Position numbers and translations under genes: made by a program
Assembly: GCA_025350305.1 (NCBI GenBank)
Contig: JANXYC010000146.1
Location: forward strand, 1-37,678
Source: Cyclobacteriaceae bacterium
Lineage (GTDB): Bacteria > Bacteroidota > Bacteroidia > Cytophagales > Cyclobacteriaceae
Direction: 5' to 3'
DNA: 37,678 nt
Shown: in pieces, positions 35,301 to 37,678 of the stretch
How positions within the stretch are numbered: position 1 is the first letter of the stretch
Layout: each line of letters begins with the position of its first letter
The notes under the pieces: model-generated
Told to the model about the DNA's origin: nothing
Databases searched by the model: none
Seen by the model: only the letters and a program-made list of their open reading frames with translations

Positions 35301-35493
35301 CGAGTCTCTCAATCTCTGGTGCTGCAAGAGAAGGTGATATGGTGAGCACTTGCACCTGATTGTTCGTGATGTCGGGTACCGCATCAATGGGTAGCTGTGT
35401 GACCGAATAGCCGCCCCAGGCGACCAGTGCCAGCGTGAACAAAGCAATGATGAGTTTATTCTGAATTGAAAAATGAATAATGCGGACCAGCAT
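32350..35493 (-). CDS. Heavy-metal efflux RND transporter, CzcA-like
   Basis: A proton-driven inner-membrane pump, 1047 residues from the ATG at 35493 (the frame extends 7 codons further, only with TTG). The N-terminus is VRIIHFSIQNKLIIALFTLA, followed by QLPIDAVPDITNNQVQVLT. The transmembrane-4 motif AIDFGLIVDGAVIIVEA fits the DFGx3DGAx3VE pattern of HME-RND pumps for divalent cations (Zn, Co, Cd or Ni), not the pattern of the Cu(I)/Ag(I) pumps such as CusA. The usual Asn after VE is Ala here. The gene is first of the three-component set, preceded by the small His-rich protein gene. Confidence 0.94.
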   Translation of the reverse strand: MLVRIIHFSIQNKLIIALFTLALVAWGGYSVTQLPIDAVPDITNNQVQVLTISPSLAAPEIERLVTFPVEQTMATIPGITEMRSFSRFGLSVVTIVFTDKTDVYWARQQVNERLSQVKGLIPPGVGNPEIAPLSTGLSEIYQYILRPKKGLEEKYNAMDLRTIQDWIVRRQLLGTAGVADVSSFGGLVKQYEIALDPNKLRSMNVSINEIFIALEKNNQNTGGAYIERKPYSYFIRSEGMVENLEDIQQIVVKNTAKGLPILIRNLAEVRFGSAPRYGAMTYNDQGEVVGGIVLMLKGANSSLVIKKVKERIEQIEKTLPDGVEIDPYLDRTKLVNNAIHTVTKNLAEGALIVVFVLVLLLGNLRAGLVVASLIPLAMLFAISMMNLFGVSGNLMSLGAIDFGLIVDGAVIIVEATMHHLGLSGIIRKLSQKEMDDEVQHAASNMMRSAAFGQIIILIVYLPILSLSGIEGKMFGPMAQTVAFAIIGALILSLTYVPMISSLVLSKETGHKKNISDRIIAFFHTVYVPVILLALRRRAVVILTSALLLAFSIFLFLRMGGEFIPQLDEGDFAVETLLITGSSLSQTVETTQKSSRVLLDNFPEVKMVIGKIGTSEIPTDPMPIEAADLIIVLKDKDEWVSANSRTELADKMAAKLHQALPGILFGFQQPIQMRFNELMTGAKQDVVLKIYGEDLSLLADYADQVGKIARSVSGAEDVYVEPIGGLPQIDVKFDRARLAQFGLSIDEVNRVLRSGFSGESAGKVYETEKRFELVVRLDQQNRRSIEDIKGLYVTASSGIQIPLEQLARIELTVGPNQIQRDDAKRRIAIGFNVRGRDVESIVKEIAEKINSQLKFEPGYFVKYGGAFKNLQDAKQRLIVAVPLALSLIFLLLFFTFNSLRQGLLIYTAIPLSAIGGIIALWLRGMPFSISAGVGFIALFGVAVLNGIVLIAEFNRLKKIGDRSLKEVVLKGTEVRLRPVLMTALVASLGFLPMALSNGSGAEVQRPLATVVIGGLVTATLLTLVVLPVLYTYFEKETDSKIDTSSQNS

Positions 35494-35661
35494 AGATAGT
35501 TCTTGTTTGTGCAATCAGACAATTGTAAGAAACTACACGAAGACTGGGATGGTGCGTTAAGTACCATGTCCGGCCCGTATAAATTATTTCAGAACAGAAT
35601 GACTGAGCTTAATTCAATAAATAGAAAATGGATCCTTTTAAAAGGACAGCAAAAGGTGGGA

Positions 35662-36030
35662 TTAAATTTTAGGCGGCTGGAAAATTTTGTCCAGATAAGA
35701 AGAATGCAATTGGCTGTGATTAAAGAAATGAAGATGTTCATCCGGGATGGATGCCATCGGAGTGAGTGTAATTTTTTGAGAAGGGATCGCTGTGAATTGG
35801 GTCGTGAGCGAGTGATGACAATCTTTAAAAGGCAACTTCATGTCCTGGTCATCATGGGCGACATTGGTTTCGTAGTGCATGACGAGGAATTCCCAAAAGG
35901 TCATGTCTTTGACCTGTGTACGATGCTCCGCGTAATGTTTCACCAGCAAAGGCAGTCTCAGCACCTGATGAAACTCCGTAGCGGCGATCAGGTAGGCAGC
36001 AAGCAATGCGATGACGATCTTTCCTTTCAC
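35662..36030 (-). CDS. Small exported His-rich protein of the metal-efflux locus (122 aa)
   Basis: The GTG at 36030 gives MKGKIVIALLAAYLIAATEF as a signal-like N-terminus; the protein is 122 aa. It is rich in His and acidic residues (VKHYAEHRTQVK, HYETNVAHDDQDM, KDCHHSL, DEHLHFFNHSQLHSSY), so metal binding is plausible. I recall small proteins of this kind preceding CzcA/CusA genes in Bacteroidota, but I know no function. The longer in-frame start is TTG at 36045 and would lie inside the -7 box TATATTTG, so GTG is preferred. The gap of 168 bp to the pump gene holds nothing recognised. Confidence 0.72.
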   Translation of the reverse strand: MKGKIVIALLAAYLIAATEFHQVLRLPLLVKHYAEHRTQVKDMTFWEFLVMHYETNVAHDDQDMKLPFKDCHHSLTTQFTAIPSQKITLTPMASIPDEHLHFFNHSQLHSSYLDKIFQPPKI

Positions 36031-36034
36031 AACG

Positions 36035-36064
36035 CAAATATACAAAAGATCAGAAGAGACTAAG
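36035..36064 (-). promoter_or_regulatory. Promoter of the metal-efflux locus
   Basis: TATATTTG (36042-36035, minus strand) is a perfect -7 box. A TTAG about 17 nt upstream could act as -33. The last G is 5 nt from the GTG start, again predicting a leaderless mRNA. The -33 side overlaps the 3' end of the radical SAM gene. Confidence 0.5.
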
Positions 36065-37099
36065 GTTTCCTCCTTTTCGAAATTTTGTTAGGTCATACGG
36101 TGGTAGTTCTCTGCCGGTCAGGTATTTCTTTTTTGTTGAGCGGAATAGTTGGTGAATAACATCCGCAATATTGCCGTCCCCGGCCATGCGGCGGCCAAAA
36201 TTCGAGTCGTTGACAGTGCCGCCGTGAAGGGAACAGATTTGATTCCACACCTTGTCAAAGCGATCGGGAAAATTCTTGCGTAGCCAATCCTCGAATATTT
36301 TTCCAATCGAACCATTTAACCGTACTACCGTCATTCCTGCGGTCAGTGCTCCGTGATCGGCGGCGGCCTTTATCACATTCGGTATTTCATGGTGGTTCAG
36401 TCCGGGAATGATGGGAGCATTCATGACACCCACCGGGATCCCGGCGATGGCCAAGGCTTCTATTGTTTTTAGCCTTTTTATGGCACTGGCGGTGCGTGGC
36501 TCCATCACCCTGCGCAGGTCCTCGTCAAGGGTGGTAATAGAGATCATGACATGCACCAGGTTGTCGGACGCGAGGTCATGAAGAATATCGATGTCACGGG
36601 TGATAAGACTATTCTTTGTAATAAGGCTTACCGGATGGCGGTATTTCGCCAGGACCTGAAGCATTTTCCTCGTAAGTTGAAATTTTCGTTCCTGCGGCTG
36701 ATAGCAATCCGTGTTGCCTGACAACATGATAGGTGCGGCATGCCAGTTTCGTTGGAGAAGTTGTTGCTCTAAAATGACCGGAGCATTTTCCTTAACGATA
36801 ATTTTAGTTTCGAAATCAAGGCCGGCACTAAAGCCATAGTACTCATGTGTATTTCTGGCATAGCAATAGACACATCCATGCTCACAGCCCTGATAAGGAT
36901 TCATCGAAAACATCATCCCCAGGTCGGGACTGTCTACCTTGTTGATGATTTTTTTTGGATGCTCAATGAAGATCTGGGTAAGAGGAGTTTCTAGTAAGGG
37001 TTCATCGAGGCCTTCAATATGTTCTGTTACATACTGTGCCTTCAGGAATTTGTTTTCTGTCTTAATTTGAGCTCCACGACCCTTGAAGTACTCATCCAC
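36050..37099 (-). CDS. PA0069-family radical SAM protein (SplB-like)
   Basis: A 349-residue enzyme from the GTG at 37099 (MDEYFKGRGAQIKTENKFLK); an in-frame TTG at 37105 falls inside the likely -7 box. The 4Fe-4S motif is MNPYQGCEHGCVYCYARNTH (CxxxCxxC), followed by MLSGNTDCYQPQERKFQLTR and the ITKNSLITRDIDIL/MISITTLDEDLRRVMEPRTA signatures. The family is related to spore photoproduct lyase, but the reaction is unknown. It is divergent from the desulfhydrase-like gene. Confidence 0.9.
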   Translation of the reverse strand: MDEYFKGRGAQIKTENKFLKAQYVTEHIEGLDEPLLETPLTQIFIEHPKKIINKVDSPDLGMMFSMNPYQGCEHGCVYCYARNTHEYYGFSAGLDFETKIIVKENAPVILEQQLLQRNWHAAPIMLSGNTDCYQPQERKFQLTRKMLQVLAKYRHPVSLITKNSLITRDIDILHDLASDNLVHVMISITTLDEDLRRVMEPRTASAIKRLKTIEALAIAGIPVGVMNAPIIPGLNHHEIPNVIKAAADHGALTAGMTVVRLNGSIGKIFEDWLRKNFPDRFDKVWNQICSLHGGTVNDSNFGRRMAGDGNIADVIHQLFRSTKKKYLTGRELPPYDLTKFRKGGNLSLF

Positions 37100-37102
37100 A
37101 CA

Positions 37103-37134
37103 CAATAATACTATTAAAATTAGTATAAACTAAA
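37103..37134 (-). promoter_or_regulatory. Possible promoter of the radical SAM gene
   Basis: TTTAG (37134-37130, minus strand) lies 19 nt upstream of TATTATTG (37110-37103), one mismatch from TAnnTTTG. The box ends 4 nt before the GTG start. Confidence 0.35.
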
Positions 37135-37138
37135 GAAA

Positions 37139-37678
37139 TTGGCTTTACTATTTTACAAAGAAACCCCTGTTCAGGAGATTAAAACTGACCTTTTGGGAAG
37201 GGCAAGTGTTAGGTTGCTAATCAAAAGAGAAGATCTCAATCATCCATTTGTTTCAGGGAACAAGTGGTGGAAATTGAAATATAATCTGGAGGAGGCTATC
37301 CGATTAAAGCACGATATGCTGCTGACGTTTGGAGGAGCATATTCCAATCACATTTTTGCAACCGCCGCCACTGCGTTTGAAATGGATTTGAAAAGTATTG
37401 GTATCATTCGCGGAGAAGAAACCTTGCCACTCAATCGCACGCTCACCTTTGCAAAAGAAAAAGGTATGCGGTTGCATTATATTTCACGAGAGGATTACCG
37501 GCGCAAAGCGGAAGATGATTTTATGGAAAATCTGAGAAAACGATTTGGAGATTTTTATTCCATCCCGGAAGGTGGCACCAATGCACTGGCCGTGAAGGGT
37601 TGTGAAGAATTTGCGAAAAAAATTCTCAACAAAATTGATTTTGATTATTTGTGCTTACCGGTTGGAACAGGAGGAACG
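37139..37678 (+). CDS. PLP-dependent D-cysteine desulfhydrase / ACC deaminase family protein (3' truncated)
   Basis: The frame from the TTG at 37139 to the end of the window gives 180 residues without a stop. LLIKREDLNHPFVSGNKWWK contains the PLP lysine (SGNKWWK), followed by LTFGGAYSNHIFATAATA and the glycine loop LPVGTGG at the window end, all typical of the fold-type II family that includes 1-aminocyclopropane-1-carboxylate deaminase and D-cysteine desulfhydrase. Enzymes in Bacteroidota most often resemble D-cysteine desulfhydrase; the assignment between the two needs the missing C-terminal half. No ATG is available upstream before the in-frame stop at 37121, so TTG is the inferred start. 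Confidence 0.85.
   Translation, partial: MALLFYKETPVQEIKTDLLGRASVRLLIKREDLNHPFVSGNKWWKLKYNLEEAIRLKHDMLLTFGGAYSNHIFATAATAFEMDLKSIGIIRGEETLPLNRTLTFAKEKGMRLHYISREDYRRKAEDDFMENLRKRFGDFYSIPEGGTNALAVKGCEEFAKKILNKIDFDYLCLPVGTGGT

Noticed and set aside
35503-36063. 186-aa plus-strand ORF opposite the His-rich protein gene
   Set aside because: The minus-strand frame has a signal-like N-terminus, a perfect promoter and operon context; the plus-strand product has no domain.
1-37678. CRISPR arrays, tRNA/rRNA genes, insertion sequences, prophage
   Set aside because: None was seen on reading: no regularly spaced direct repeats, no tRNA-like TTCGA arms with matching stems, and no transposase or phage-structural protein among the translations. 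Short ncRNAs cannot be excluded without covariance models.

Overview
The window looks like chromosomal DNA of a member of the Bacteroidota, most likely the order Cytophagales. The evidence is a GldJ gliding lipoprotein, an FtsX/MacB-type permease of the kind expanded in this group, promoters of the Bacteroidota pattern (TTG, about 19 nt, TAnnTTTG), a YbeY of the type I associate with Bacteroidota in which Asp replaces the third metal-binding His, and a DUF4175 protein. No tRNA, rRNA, CRISPR array, insertion sequence or phage gene was seen. Most genes lie on the minus strand.

Layout. 1-1794 (+): 3' part of an ABC permease. 1802-6543 (-): an M20 peptidase and a secreted amidohydrolase. Between them sits an AT-rich two-gene unit, a 424-aa AAA ATPase and a 211-aa TOPRIM-like protein overlapping by ATGA, which resembles ATPase/nuclease anti-phage pairs. 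6647-17549 (-): a tight cluster of DUF4175 protein, RsbW-like kinase, YbeY, MnmG, zinc-ribbon methyltransferase, Ig-like lipoprotein and TPR protein. It carries two ParB parS palindromes between ybeY and mnmG, and a perfect DnaA box in the gap before the TPR gene. 17550-17913: intergenic, with two palindromic repeats. 17914-19375: a small conserved protein and an AhpD-like protein (-), then ComF (+), with a two-way terminator. 19458-24354 (-): gldJ and mfd. 24451-26242 (+): a 63-aa membrane protein, a thioredoxin-fold lipoprotein and an SPFH protein. 26293-27905 (-): a small coiled-coil membrane protein, a third palindromic repeat and a THUMP-like methyltransferase. 27996-29204 (+): an MFS transporter. 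29201-36030 (-): a heavy-metal efflux locus (small His-rich protein, CzcA-like pump, TolC-like channel, adaptor, NicO/UreH-like membrane protein). 36050-37099 (-): a PA0069-type radical SAM protein. 37139-end (+): the start of a D-cysteine desulfhydrase/ACC deaminase-like enzyme.

The most interesting signals are these: the ATPase/TOPRIM-like pair with its own promoter placed for a nearly leaderless mRNA; the paired parS sites beside mnmG, which suggest proximity to the replication origin; a repeat of about 100 bp in the same orientation just upstream of two unrelated genes; a three-copy palindromic repeat family, one copy with a second hairpin inside the first; and several genes whose -7 promoter box lies only 4-7 nt before the start codon. 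Functions come from motif and family recognition by eye; no database search was possible.
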